Below, one piece after another: positions 27,801-36,359 of a stretch of DNA of 64,000 bases. The translations under genes were made by a program, and so were the position numbers. Below the pieces are notes generated by a model. That model was not told the DNA's origin and made no database searches. It was given only the letters and a program-made list of their open reading frames with translations. This stretch comes from Bacteroidota bacterium (GTDB lineage: Bacteria; Bacteroidota; Bacteroidia; Chitinophagales; Chitinophagaceae). The stretch lies in assembly GCA_018267575.1 (NCBI GenBank), contig JAFDYF010000106.1:34543-98542 (forward strand), in the 5' to 3' direction. Positions within the stretch are counted from its first letter, which is position 1; the number at the start of each line of letters is the position of its first letter.

Positions 27801-28267
27801 CTTATTATAAAGATGCCAATGGCAGAGGTATAGCAACAACAGGAGCTACTGGCCCCAATGGCCAAACCGTGTACCATGATGGCATTAAAATGGGTGGTGT
27901 ATTCCCAGATGGTACTCCCAATACTTATGTGACTTCCCAGTTCTATTATTATTGGGACCAATACAATTGGGGCGGTCCTCAGTACAGCAACTCAGAGTAT
28001 TTCAAGTACATCGAGACCAATACCTACTGGAAAGTTAGGGAAATCTCGTTTGCTTACACTTTGCCACAGTTCTTGTCAAACAAAATAAAAGCAAATAGGC
28101 TTCAGCTATCCGTATTTGGCCGTAATCTATTTTATTTATACAGAACGATCAAAGATATGGATGCAGAACAGTTGACTACAGGGCTTAACTGGGCACAACA
28201 AGTAAACAATGCCGGGTCTCAGCCTTCTACCAGAACTTATGGTGTTGCTTTAAAAGCCAACTTTTAA
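24884..28267 (+). CDS. SusC/RagA-type TonB-linked outer-membrane transporter
   Basis: A 1127-residue TonB-dependent porin. It has a signal peptide (to about LILAQES), a carboxypeptidase-regulatory-like domain (VSGVIKDASGQLLAGATITE), a plug domain with VVVTSLGIQKQDRSLGYATT and GASAAALYGSEATNGVIMI, and a large beta-barrel ending in a aromatic-terminal strand (YGVALKANF). It imports oligosaccharides with the SusD partner encoded 29 bases downstream. The rhamnose genes nearby suggest a rhamnose-containing glycan. Confidence 0.95.
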   Translation: MKRVVHLFTFLLVFLFPRLILAQESQAVSGVIKDASGQLLAGATITEKGHKSNTTISDANGYFKMKVAPNATLVISYIGFQTKESKATGNNLIFSLEPSGGKQLNEVVVTSLGIQKQDRSLGYATTTIKADELVKTMPTNFATALYGKAPGVRIASAPGGSVAGVSIQIRGINSLFNRTQPLIVMDGVPIHDGDFNNGNYWGDQRVRGNSLIDLNPEDIESITVLKGASAAALYGSEATNGVIMITTKSGKSKKGISVDFNSSYFQDRVAYLPRFQNVRGAGSPVQYDVYGEDANGFNSTQYSINGQSYRALVSGSLNFGPKFDGQPIASWDGVVRPYSPIKNGWAHLFQNANNTTENLAFSATGDNASTRFSFTHQHYEGVSLNSSNDKYIFNINSNYKFSNRIRLNLIVNDIYAKVKNRPYLDDRLINNFTGMMPTFDDGNWYRNKYQTSLGYKYVTGSNQSLTPSENLKIPNYRTDILDFMWNVNKNQTLESNNRLIANATAYVDITKGLQLTGKLATDWTARRAEYDNYSTQPIVFGPSGGYGTGTNSYSILYGDLLLTYSKKLSKDLDLKAMAGYTGDRESSYSNSISTSGGLTTENRFDLTSSANSPYNSGPDVGAMGRDQNGNPLARTFLTKDALLGTVNLNYKGFLYVEGTVRRDRTSTMNPNNNSFVYPSANAAFVISDAFKLPEIINYAKLRGAWGTVGNYPQPYQANVAYSLNNLGVQSSGSSAVLTTTAATGTYGNDNIRPEKKTEFEFGLETRMLNNRLNFDLSFYDAKVSDMIVPLGLAPTTGANGILANVGTLRNYGLEVNINGTLVRTRNFTWEPGVNFSFNNNKILKLTTGSSEFIHADYDGNAAVLKSVVGRPIGDFYAHPILTDGKGQNVIADYGNGEFNYQIDGSKLQRYGNALVKAVGGFYNKFTYKNFALEIYTDFRIGGSVMPTGLFWMTSRGLTKESLTAMDAAHGGVAYYKDANGRGIATTGATGPNGQTVYHDGIKMGGVFPDGTPNTYVTSQFYYYWDQYNWGGPQYSNSEYFKYIETNTYWKVREISFAYTLPQFLSNKIKANRLQLSVFGRNLFYLYRTIKDMDAEQLTTGLNWAQQVNNAGSQPSTRTYGVALKANF

Positions 28268-28296
28268 TTCTTAATTCATTAAATAATAAATAGATT

Positions 28297-29892
28297 ATGA
28301 AAAAAATATTATTATTTGGATTTGTTTCAGTGCTAGCTTTTTCAGCGTGCACCAAGAAACAATTTTCAGATGCTTATTCAAATCCTTCTTCCATCTCCAG
28401 TACGACTGTGGATAGACAGTTTGCAGGGTTTATGTCATCGAGTTTAACTTATGTCATGCACCGTTATTATCCCTATTTTGCGGTTTATCAAAACACCATA
28501 ATACCGGCCAGTCAAACAGCCATCACCCTAAATTCAACAGGACGTTATCTGCCAGGTGCAGCCGCCATGAGTGACCCATGGACCAATTATTATGGTTTTT
28601 TGGCACAGTACAAGGAATTGCTCAGGGTGTATTCCAAACTGAACACTACCGACCAACAAACCTATCGGATCTATATTATCGCAGCGACCATTTACTATTA
28701 TGATTTCACCCAAAAAATTGTTGACCTCTGGGGCGATATTCCATGGAGCGGGGCAGGTCTTTTAGGTACAAACGGAGGAAACTACCAAGCATCTGCTGCT
28801 AAATATGATGATGCCGCAACGATATATACCAAAATGCTGGACGACCTCAAGGCATTTTCCGACGAATTGAATACCATCGTTGTTCCAAGTTCCGTTACTA
28901 CGGTTATGAAAACCCAGGATTTTTTGAACCATGGGGATATCACAAAATGGAAACAATACTGCAATTCCTTGCGCATAAAACTCTTAACCAGGGTTAGTGG
29001 GGTAACCGCCTTTCAATCAAGGGTCAGCTCTGAAATGGCAGCCATACTAGGCAACCCCAGCTCTTACCCATTGGTTTCTACCTATACCGATAATATTATG
29101 GTAAAGGTATATAACATGAATAGCGGTATCAACAATGGAACAAATACAGGGGCAAGCTCCGATTTCTACAGTGGGCTCATCGGATGGGGCTCAGCCGACC
29201 GCGCTGGCAAAGTGATGATCGATATGATGAATAACAATGCAGACCCAAGACTCCGAGTACTTTTTGAACCTGGTGATAGCGCCCAAGGAAAATATATTGG
29301 GCTGGACCCCTCATTGACCAGCACTGTTCAAAATGCCATATTATCGGGTGACAGTATTGCCAGATATAACCGGTCTACAACCTCCCAAAACAATCTGATA
29401 CCAGGCACTTTGATCAATGCCGCGGAGATCGATTTTATGATAGCCGAGTACTATCTGAATGCAGGTAATGATGCCAGTGCCCAAGCCGCTTATGAAGCAG
29501 GGGTTACACAATCCACCGACTTCTATTTCTGGCTACGCTCTATGAGCAATGATAATACCGTTGCGGCACCTGCGCCATTGGGCAGTAATGAAATCAGTAA
29601 CTATCTTGCAGGCACTAATGTTGCCTGGTCCGGTACCTCAGCTCAAAAATTAAACCTGATTGCCACCCAAAAATGGATCAATTACAATGTATTGCAACCT
29701 ATGGAATGCTGGGCTGAATTGAGAAGGCTTAAACTTCCTGCACTTACTTTCTTACCAGATGTAGGTGTTCAACAATTGCCTCCCAATAGGTGGATCTATC
29801 CAACCAGTGAGCATACCTATAATGCAGCCAATTATTCTACCGAGCAATCAAAAGATAATTTTACGACCAAAATATTCTGGGACGTTAAATAA
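28297..29892 (+). CDS. SusD/RagB-like nutrient-binding lipoprotein
   Basis: A 531-residue lipoprotein with lipobox LAFSACTKK (Cys18). It resembles the SusD-like family that pairs with long SusC proteins: helical TPR-like segments include WTNYYGFLAQYKELLRVYSKL and DFMIAEYYLNAGNDASAQAAYEAG, and the C-terminal part reads MECWAELRRLKLPALTFLPDV. It would bind glycans at the cell surface and deliver them to the SusC barrel. A terminator follows. Confidence 0.93.
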   Translation: MKKILLFGFVSVLAFSACTKKQFSDAYSNPSSISSTTVDRQFAGFMSSSLTYVMHRYYPYFAVYQNTIIPASQTAITLNSTGRYLPGAAAMSDPWTNYYGFLAQYKELLRVYSKLNTTDQQTYRIYIIAATIYYYDFTQKIVDLWGDIPWSGAGLLGTNGGNYQASAAKYDDAATIYTKMLDDLKAFSDELNTIVVPSSVTTVMKTQDFLNHGDITKWKQYCNSLRIKLLTRVSGVTAFQSRVSSEMAAILGNPSSYPLVSTYTDNIMVKVYNMNSGINNGTNTGASSDFYSGLIGWGSADRAGKVMIDMMNNNADPRLRVLFEPGDSAQGKYIGLDPSLTSTVQNAILSGDSIARYNRSTTSQNNLIPGTLINAAEIDFMIAEYYLNAGNDASAQAAYEAGVTQSTDFYFWLRSMSNDNTVAAPAPLGSNEISNYLAGTNVAWSGTSAQKLNLIATQKWINYNVLQPMECWAELRRLKLPALTFLPDVGVQQLPPNRWIYPTSEHTYNAANYSTEQSKDNFTTKIFWDVK

Positions 29893-29906
29893 CATTTTCT
29901 CTATTT

Positions 29907-29944
29907 AAAAAAGGCACATACTTACTTAGTGTGTGCCTTTTTTT
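29907..29944. terminator. bidirectional terminator after susD
   Basis: AAAAAAGGCACA pairs with TGTGCCTTTTTT with T/A-rich flanks on both sides. It separates susD from the convergent AraC gene and could serve both. Confidence 0.85.
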
Positions 29945-29977
29945 ATTTTATTATCCGATCCTGCAAAATATCCAATG

Positions 29978-30865
29978 TCAACCGCCAACTACATTAACTC
30001 TTATAGACTTTTCCCGATAGGCTTTGGGGCTTAGCCCTGTTTCTTCCTTAAAAAGTTTATTGAAATTTGGGACGGTTTTATAACCGCATTTATAGGCAAT
30101 TTCCGAAATGCCCCAATCGGTGTCCAGCAAAAAATTACAGGCATAGGAAATACGCACTTCATTCAGGTACTCAATAAAGTGCTTGTTTGTTCTCTTTTTG
30201 AACATCCTGCAAAAAGATTTTGGGCTGAGATTGGCAATACTTGAAATCGTTGTGAGTGTTATGGCCGTATGATAGTTTGCATGGATATATTTTACGATTT
30301 CCGCAACACGGTCTGTCTCCACATTTAAATTGCTTGTTTTATAGCCATCGCTGGTTATAAACCGTAGCTCATCGGAATGGGCAAGCATATCGCATAATTC
30401 AAAAAGTCCAGTAATCTTCTCGATACCAGTTTTATGTAGGAGATCTTCCAATTTTTTTGCCACCAATTCCTTGGTCCTACCTTCAACCTTTATTCCCCTT
30501 TCTCCCTTTTTCAAAAAAGCACTGATATGGGCGAACTCCTTTACATTATAGAATGCCGGTCCCAAAAGCTTACTATTGAAATAAAGCACGATTGCCTTGG
30601 CTCTCAATTCTGGCAAGTCCTTGTAATAGATTTCATCATTTAACCACACATGAGGGAGGTTGCCCCCCACAAAAACCATATCCCCTGCCTCAAAAGGTTC
30701 AATCTTATCTCCAATCACTCGGTTGCCATGGCTTTCTTTTATATAAACCAACTCAATTTCAGGATGATAATGGAATGGTGCATCAAAATAAGAGCCATTA
30801 TGCTCAACCACGGAAACCAGAAAATCATTGACAGCAGCAATTTCAGTTTGGTAGATTTTCATCAA
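29978..30865 (-). CDS. AraC-family transcriptional regulator
   Basis: A 295-residue regulator with an N-terminal cupin sugar-sensing domain (FDAPFHYHPEIELVYIKES, FEAGDMVFVGGNLPHVW) and two C-terminal AraC helix-turn-helix motifs (ITLTTISSIANLSPKSFCRMF and ISEIAYKCGYKTVPNFNKLF). It points away from the two-component system and converges on susD. It probably controls part of this sugar locus; RhaR/RhaS-like roles are possible but unproven. Confidence 0.93.
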   Translation of the reverse strand: MMKIYQTEIAAVNDFLVSVVEHNGSYFDAPFHYHPEIELVYIKESHGNRVIGDKIEPFEAGDMVFVGGNLPHVWLNDEIYYKDLPELRAKAIVLYFNSKLLGPAFYNVKEFAHISAFLKKGERGIKVEGRTKELVAKKLEDLLHKTGIEKITGLFELCDMLAHSDELRFITSDGYKTSNLNVETDRVAEIVKYIHANYHTAITLTTISSIANLSPKSFCRMFKKRTNKHFIEYLNEVRISYACNFLLDTDWGISEIAYKCGYKTVPNFNKLFKEETGLSPKAYREKSIRVNVVGG

Positions 30866-31197
30866 AAAATATTTCTAAACAGTAAACTTCATTCACCCGA
30901 ATGAGATTAAAGTTAAAAAAATATTTTAGTTTATAGCTAACAATAATATACACGACTGCATATTTTACTATACCTTTTTCGCAAAAATTTGTCATTTGCA
31001 AGTAGGCAAACCGATATTAGGCACCCTTCAAAAGCAATGTATACCATAAAAAGAATTTTGTCCCAATAACCGATAGGTCAATTCTTTGGCTAGAATGGTA
31101 TAATTTGAAATGATCAGCAGAAAGGAGCCAGCATAATAATTAAACCGAGCACAAAAATTTCCTGCAAAGAGCCACCTCATCATCACTAACCTATAAT

Positions 31198-31392
31198 TCA
31201 AAGCGGGTCGTATTTTCTTCCTTTGTAAGATGTAGAAAAGGGATGCCGTCCGGCCAAATAATTGAGCCTTGCCAATATTTCCTCATTGGCCGAATGGATG
31301 GTTCTTTTGGAATGAGCCTGAATAGAGGTGAGTACTTTTTTTACTGAAGACTTTGCTTTCTTGTTTTTCCGTTGGAATGATGAATGTCGCAT
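31198..31392 (-). CDS. possible small basic protein
   Basis: A 64-residue frame rich in Lys/Arg/Ser, ending HSANEEILARLNYLAGRHPF and STSYKGRKYDPL. It lies alone in the 830-base gap between the AraC gene and the response regulator. The composition looks protein-like in the C-terminal half, but no family was recognised and no promoter is evident. The remaining gap sequence (30866-31197, 31393-31695) shows no gene. Confidence 0.35.
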   Translation of the reverse strand: MRHSSFQRKNKKAKSSVKKVLTSIQAHSKRTIHSANEEILARLNYLAGRHPFSTSYKGRKYDPL

Positions 31393-31695
31393 AAATAATT
31401 TTTTAAAAGGTTAATAGTTAGGTTAAATTATTTTGCTTTTCAGAGAACCGCTCAGGCAAACCATTTTCTCATATACGGAAGCAGAAATGTTAGAAACTTA
31501 AGCCAAAATCCATACCAAAGATAAAACAGTAGTTCTCTCCTTTAATTTTTATGAATTAAAACCAAGTTAAAACAGCTAATGGAATGGATGCCAAGCCCCA
31601 AAAAAAATCAAACTTGTTTTAATCCTCTTTTAATCGTTGAACATGAGATTTCATTAGGCGTTGGGATAATTTTATATATAGTGTTCAACAACAAA

Positions 31696-32388
31696 ATGAA
31701 GCCAAAGCACAAGATATTGATTGTAGAAGACGAAAAAAAAATTGCGGAAGCTGTTTCAAAAGGACTCAGTGAGCATTGCTATTCCGTTGACATTGCCAAA
31801 GACGGAATGGAGGGAAAAAAATTAAGCGGCTCCACTTTCTATGACCTTATTCTTCTCGACATCAACCTTCCGTTTATCAATGGGATCGATTTGTGCAGGC
31901 ATATCAAGGCCAACCAACCAAAAGCTTTTGTTATTCTGATCAGTGCCATTGACGCTGCCCATAACCAAAAAATAGATCTTTATGCGGGCGCAGACGCTTA
32001 TTTTGCCAAACCTTTCGATTTTAATGAATTGCTACTATGCATCCAGACATTATTAAACTGTGGGGAAAAATTGGGCAATATTGACCAGACCATAAAAGTA
32101 TCCAACCTAACCATGGATTTGGATGGTAAAAAGGTGACCAGGGGTGATAAACAGATTATACTGACTTCCATGGAATTTCAACTTTTGGAGTATCTTATCA
32201 AAAATAAAAACAAAATTGTGTCAGGTGCTGATATTGCTGCGGAACTTTGGGACCTTGATTTAGATGCAAAGACCAATGCAATTGATGTTTATATTAGCTT
32301 GTTGAAAAGAAAAATCGACCAGGGCTTTTCATCCAAACTGATTTATTCGCTGGTAGACATGGAATATGTTTTAAAAGAAGAGGCATAA
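31696..32388 (+). CDS. OmpR-family response regulator
   Basis: A 230-residue regulator. The receiver domain has E11/D12 and phospho-acceptor D55 (LILLDINLP), with the Lys in FAKPFDF. The C-terminal winged helix (TSMEFQLLEYLIKNKNKIVSGADIAAELW) is of the OmpR type. ATG at 31696 begins the canonical MKPKHKILIVEDE; the upstream open frame is not needed. The histidine kinase gene follows after one base. Confidence 0.94.
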   Translation: MKPKHKILIVEDEKKIAEAVSKGLSEHCYSVDIAKDGMEGKKLSGSTFYDLILLDINLPFINGIDLCRHIKANQPKAFVILISAIDAAHNQKIDLYAGADAYFAKPFDFNELLLCIQTLLNCGEKLGNIDQTIKVSNLTMDLDGKKVTRGDKQIILTSMEFQLLEYLIKNKNKIVSGADIAAELWDLDLDAKTNAIDVYISLLKRKIDQGFSSKLIYSLVDMEYVLKEEA

Positions 32389-32389
32389 T

Positions 32390-33784
32390 TTGAAGATCCG
32401 ACACAAAATCATGCTGCTGTTTATCCTGCAGGTTACCGCCATCATATTGGTACTCGGCCTGACGGTATATTATTTTTCATCTTTGGAAAGAAAGGTTGTA
32501 TTCGATAAACGTCTCAATAATCGGGCAAACTATACGGCAGCCGTATTTTCATTGCTCGGTGACAGCAGTACTGCAATACTCGACAGACTGGACTCCACAT
32601 CTACAGCAGGCCTGCTGCCACGAAGAAGTGTTGGGATCGTCGACTTGAAAGGGAAAACCCTTTATCAATATAACAAAACCGACTCCCTGTTCCTGCACCC
32701 GGACGAAGTATTGATGCATCAATTGGAAATTGGCCGAGAAGTTTATTTTAATCTGGGAAAAAGAGAAGCCGTTGCCATCAAATACCATTATCCACACAAA
32801 AAATTCATAGTGGAAATAGCCGCTTATGACGAGGAAGGGCATCGGCGCCTTGCACATTTGGTTGGTATATTGTTCAGCAGCCTATTCATTGGTATTTTGT
32901 TGACGGCTTTGGTAGCCTATCTGTTCTCTAGGCAGTTGCTAAAACCCATCACCCAAATCATTCGTGAAGTAAATGAAATTTCATCCAAAAACCTGCAACA
33001 TAGGATCCGTGCAGGTAGTGGCCACGATGAACTAAACCAGTTGGCAAACACTTTTAATGAACTATTGGAAAGGCTTCAGAAATCTTTCAATATACAACGC
33101 AGGTTTATATCAAACGCATCACATGAACTATCCACACCACTCACCTCTATCTCCAGCCAATTGCAAGTAACCTTGAACAAAGAAAGAACGACTACTGAAT
33201 ACAAGGAAGTGCTACTTTCCGTAAACGAAGACGTACGCCAGATAAAACAGCTCACCAAAAGTTTGCTTGAAATTGCCAGAGCCGATACGGAAGGCAGCAT
33301 TGAGCTGAGCGAAATGAGGATTGACGAGGTACTCCTGAAAATAATATCCGAACTAAAAAAACTGAATAAAGAATACCATATTGAACTCAATTTTGGGGTT
33401 ATCAGGGAAGAAGCCATGGAAAATGATTTTGTGGTATTCGGGAACCAGGAATTGCTACATAGCGCCATTAAAAATGTGATAGAGAATGGCTGTAAGTATT
33501 CGCCAAATAAAACAGCCATCGTGAACTTGAGTTATGCCGACAAAATAATATATATAAGCATCTCCAATAAGGGAAATACCATTGCAGAAGGGGATTTGCA
33601 AAAAATTTTCCAGCCATTTTATAGGGGAACCAATGCCTCCGAGTTCAAAGGTTTTGGCTTGGGCCTCGCCTTATCGCAAAGCATTATAAAACTGCACAAA
33701 GGCAGTATCGAGGTAAAATCGGGCATATCCAATACTACCATCTTTACCGTTTCCCTACCTTCCATAGAAGCTTTTCAGATATAA
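32390..33784 (+). CDS. sensor histidine kinase with HAMP domain
   Basis: A 464-residue kinase: membrane helix 1 (about residues 8-28), a periplasmic domain of about 130 residues, membrane helix 2 (158-178), HAMP, HisKA with His245 in SNASHELSTPLTSIS, and an ATPase domain with N box NVIENGCKYSPNK and G boxes FQPFYRGTNASEFKGFGLGL. The start is TTG at 32390, one base after the regulator stop, or ATG at 32411. The periplasmic domain may sense a sugar or envelope signal. Confidence 0.93.
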   Translation: MKIRHKIMLLFILQVTAIILVLGLTVYYFSSLERKVVFDKRLNNRANYTAAVFSLLGDSSTAILDRLDSTSTAGLLPRRSVGIVDLKGKTLYQYNKTDSLFLHPDEVLMHQLEIGREVYFNLGKREAVAIKYHYPHKKFIVEIAAYDEEGHRRLAHLVGILFSSLFIGILLTALVAYLFSRQLLKPITQIIREVNEISSKNLQHRIRAGSGHDELNQLANTFNELLERLQKSFNIQRRFISNASHELSTPLTSISSQLQVTLNKERTTTEYKEVLLSVNEDVRQIKQLTKSLLEIARADTEGSIELSEMRIDEVLLKIISELKKLNKEYHIELNFGVIREEAMENDFVVFGNQELLHSAIKNVIENGCKYSPNKTAIVNLSYADKIIYISISNKGNTIAEGDLQKIFQPFYRGTNASEFKGFGLGLALSQSIIKLHKGSIEVKSGISNTTIFTVSLPSIEAFQI

Positions 33785-33881
33785 CCCCCATCCATTAATG
33801 AAACGGTCGTTTACACATTTTTTGACTAAGTCCTATCCCAACGGCATTGCTACCTTTCGGCAAGGGATTCACAGGAAAATG

Positions 33882-33903
33882 TGTCCTGTACCGTAACAGG
33901 ACA
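33882..33903. promoter_or_regulatory. inverted repeat upstream of the rhamnose genes
   Basis: TGTCCTGT-N6-ACAGGACA, a perfect 8-6-8 repeat, lies about 200 bases before the aldolase/dehydrogenase gene in a 316-base gap. It could be an operator for one of the local regulators, or a transcript hairpin. The rest of the gap shows no gene. Confidence 0.4.
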
Positions 33904-34100
33904 GTTATCAAGAAACTATATTTTACTTTTATCCTACACTAAAAAAAGCACAAGCACCAATAAGGAGCAGGCAGGTATATACCAATCTTCTTTTTTGTAT
34001 ATGCCGAAAACCAAAGTCTCAAATAAACCATAAAGACATTGTGCAAGCTTATCCCTTGTTGATTGTGCCATTAACCATTTAATCAGACCAAAAGATATTT

Positions 34101-36221
34101 ATGCCTGAGAAAAAAACAACATTCAAGAACGTAAGCTATTTATGGGACCATGCGAAAGCTGCGTCCCTGAATGGAGATGAAGTAGCACTGCTGGTTTATC
34201 GTTCTAACCTTTTGGGTACAGACCTTAGGCTGACCAATTATGGCGGTGGCAACACTTCCTGCAAAGCCATGGCTAAAGACCCCTTAACAGGAAATGAAAC
34301 CGAAGTAATGTGGGTGAAAGGTAGCGGTGGGGATCTAGGTACTATGAAAAGAAACGGATTGGCAGCACTGTATGTTGACAGGCTGCAGGCTTTAAAAAAT
34401 ATTTATAGAGGCATTGAGCATGAAGATGAGATGGTAGCGCTTTTCAACCATTGTATATACGACCTGGATTCAAAAGCGCCTTCCATCGATACCCCTTTGC
34501 ACGGGTTTCTTCCCTTCAAACATATCGACCATCTGCACCCGGATGCAGCCATTGCCATTGCGGCAGCAAAAGATGGGAAAAAGATAACAGAAGAATTATT
34601 TGCTGGTAGCATCGGATGGGTGGAATGGCAAAGACCCGGTTTTGATCTTGGTCTAAAACTAAAAAAATGCTTGGACGAAAATCCCGGTATCCGGGGCATT
34701 ATGCTGGGCTCCCATGGACTTTTTACTTGGGGCGATACGGCTTATGAAAGTTATATCAATACACTTGAAGTTATAGAGAAGTGCGCCGATTACCTTAATC
34801 AGCATATTGGAAAAAAACGCCCCGTATTTGGCGGACAAAAAATAAACCCCTTACTCAAAAATGAACAACTTGAAAAAGCAGCCTTGTTAGCACCTGTACT
34901 AAGAGGATTTTGTTCTTCCAAAGTTAGGATGGTTGGCCATTTCACCAATGATGAGCGGGTGTTGGAATTTATCAACTCCAATGATATGGAAAGGTTGGCG
35001 CCACTCGGTACAAGCTGCCCAGACCATTTTTTGAGAACAAAAATTTCTCCATTGGTTTTAAATCTGGGCATCGGCGATGACCTGAAAGATGTTACAACTA
35101 TCAAAGAAAAAATTTCCCCGTTGTTTGAAGCCTATCGGAAAATGTATGCCGATTACTATAATAGCTGCAAACATGCTAATAGCCCAGCCATACGGGATGC
35201 CAACCCGGTTGTGATCCTTTATCCCGGAGTAGGCATGTTCACCTTTGCAAAGGACAAGCAAACTGCAAGGGTGGCCGCAGAGTTTTACATTAATGCCATC
35301 AATGTGATGAAGGGTGCGGAAGCCATTTCATCCTATACCTCCTTGCCAAGACAAGAAGCATTTAATATTGAATATTGGTTGCTGGAAGAAGCAAAATTAC
35401 AGCGCATGCCCAAGCCCAAACCTTTGAGCGGACGGGTTGCCTTGATTACCGGCAGTGCCGGTGGTATTGGCAAAGCCATTGCAAAAAGATTTGTAGAGGA
35501 AGGTGCCTGCGTGGTGATCAATGATATCAATGACGAAAGATTATCCGCGGCAACAGAAGAATTTAAAAAAGAATTTGGCAAGGACAATATATCCGCAGTG
35601 CTTTTGGATGTGACCGACCAAAAAACAATAGCAAACGCCATTCAATCCACTTCCCTTGCATTTGGTGGTGTGGACATCATTGTGAATAATGCGGGTATCA
35701 GCATTTCGAAGCCCATTGAAAGTCATACGACGGAAGATTGGGACCGGCTTTATGATATATTGGTGAAAGGTCAGTTCCTTGTTTCTCAGGCTGGGATTGA
35801 AATCATGCGCAAGCAGGGTTTTGGGGGAGATATCATTAATATTGTCTCTAAAAATTCAATAGTCGCGGGTCCAAACAATATCGGTTATGGGTCAGCGAAA
35901 GCGGCCCAAGCACATCTTTCCAGACTCATGGCGGCAGAACTTGGACCGGATAAAATCCGTGTGAACTCCGTGAACCCCGATGCGGTGATTTCAGATTCCA
36001 ATATCTGGGCAAATGGTTGGGCCGAGGGCAGGGCCAAAGCTTATGGCATCAGCGTGGAAGAATTGCCTGCTTATTATGCGAAACGCACTTTGTTGAACGA
36101 AACCATTTTGCCCGAAGACATCGCCAATGCCTGTTTTGCATTTATAGGCGGCTTATTAAACAAATCCACAGGTAATATTCTGAATGTAGATGGCGGCGTT
36201 GCTATCGCATTCATCAGATAA
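34101..36221 (+). CDS. rhamnulose-1-phosphate aldolase/alcohol dehydrogenase fusion
   Basis: A 706-residue bifunctional enzyme. The N-terminal class II aldolase half carries the metal motif FKHIDHLHPDAAIAIA and cleaves L-rhamnulose 1-phosphate to dihydroxyacetone phosphate and L-lactaldehyde. From about residue 430 a short-chain dehydrogenase follows (LITGSAGGIGKAIA, NNAGIS, YGSAK), predicted to process the lactaldehyde. This fusion is known from other rhamnose-degrading bacteria. It begins the three-enzyme cytoplasmic rhamnose module. Confidence 0.93.
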   Translation: MPEKKTTFKNVSYLWDHAKAASLNGDEVALLVYRSNLLGTDLRLTNYGGGNTSCKAMAKDPLTGNETEVMWVKGSGGDLGTMKRNGLAALYVDRLQALKNIYRGIEHEDEMVALFNHCIYDLDSKAPSIDTPLHGFLPFKHIDHLHPDAAIAIAAAKDGKKITEELFAGSIGWVEWQRPGFDLGLKLKKCLDENPGIRGIMLGSHGLFTWGDTAYESYINTLEVIEKCADYLNQHIGKKRPVFGGQKINPLLKNEQLEKAALLAPVLRGFCSSKVRMVGHFTNDERVLEFINSNDMERLAPLGTSCPDHFLRTKISPLVLNLGIGDDLKDVTTIKEKISPLFEAYRKMYADYYNSCKHANSPAIRDANPVVILYPGVGMFTFAKDKQTARVAAEFYINAINVMKGAEAISSYTSLPRQEAFNIEYWLLEEAKLQRMPKPKPLSGRVALITGSAGGIGKAIAKRFVEEGACVVINDINDERLSAATEEFKKEFGKDNISAVLLDVTDQKTIANAIQSTSLAFGGVDIIVNNAGISISKPIESHTTEDWDRLYDILVKGQFLVSQAGIEIMRKQGFGGDIINIVSKNSIVAGPNNIGYGSAKAAQAHLSRLMAAELGPDKIRVNSVNPDAVISDSNIWANGWAEGRAKAYGISVEELPAYYAKRTLLNETILPEDIANACFAFIGGLLNKSTGNILNVDGGVAIAFIR

Positions 36222-36252
36222 GTTTTTTTGGTATAAGCAATAAATGATCAAT

Positions 36253-36289
36253 AAGGTTGATGATTGTCTAATCTGTCAACCTTTTGATT
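36253..36289 (+). terminator. possible terminator or attenuator
   Basis: AAGGTTGA pairs with TCAACCTT over a 15-base loop and is followed by TTGATTTTTT, between the fusion-enzyme and isomerase genes. It may lower expression of the downstream genes or be a processing site. Confidence 0.4.
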
Positions 36290-36359
36290 TTTTAGGAGAT
36301 CAGCCTAATTGCATATAGATTTCATAAATTGTAAAAGGATTCAATCAAAAAAGAAAGAC

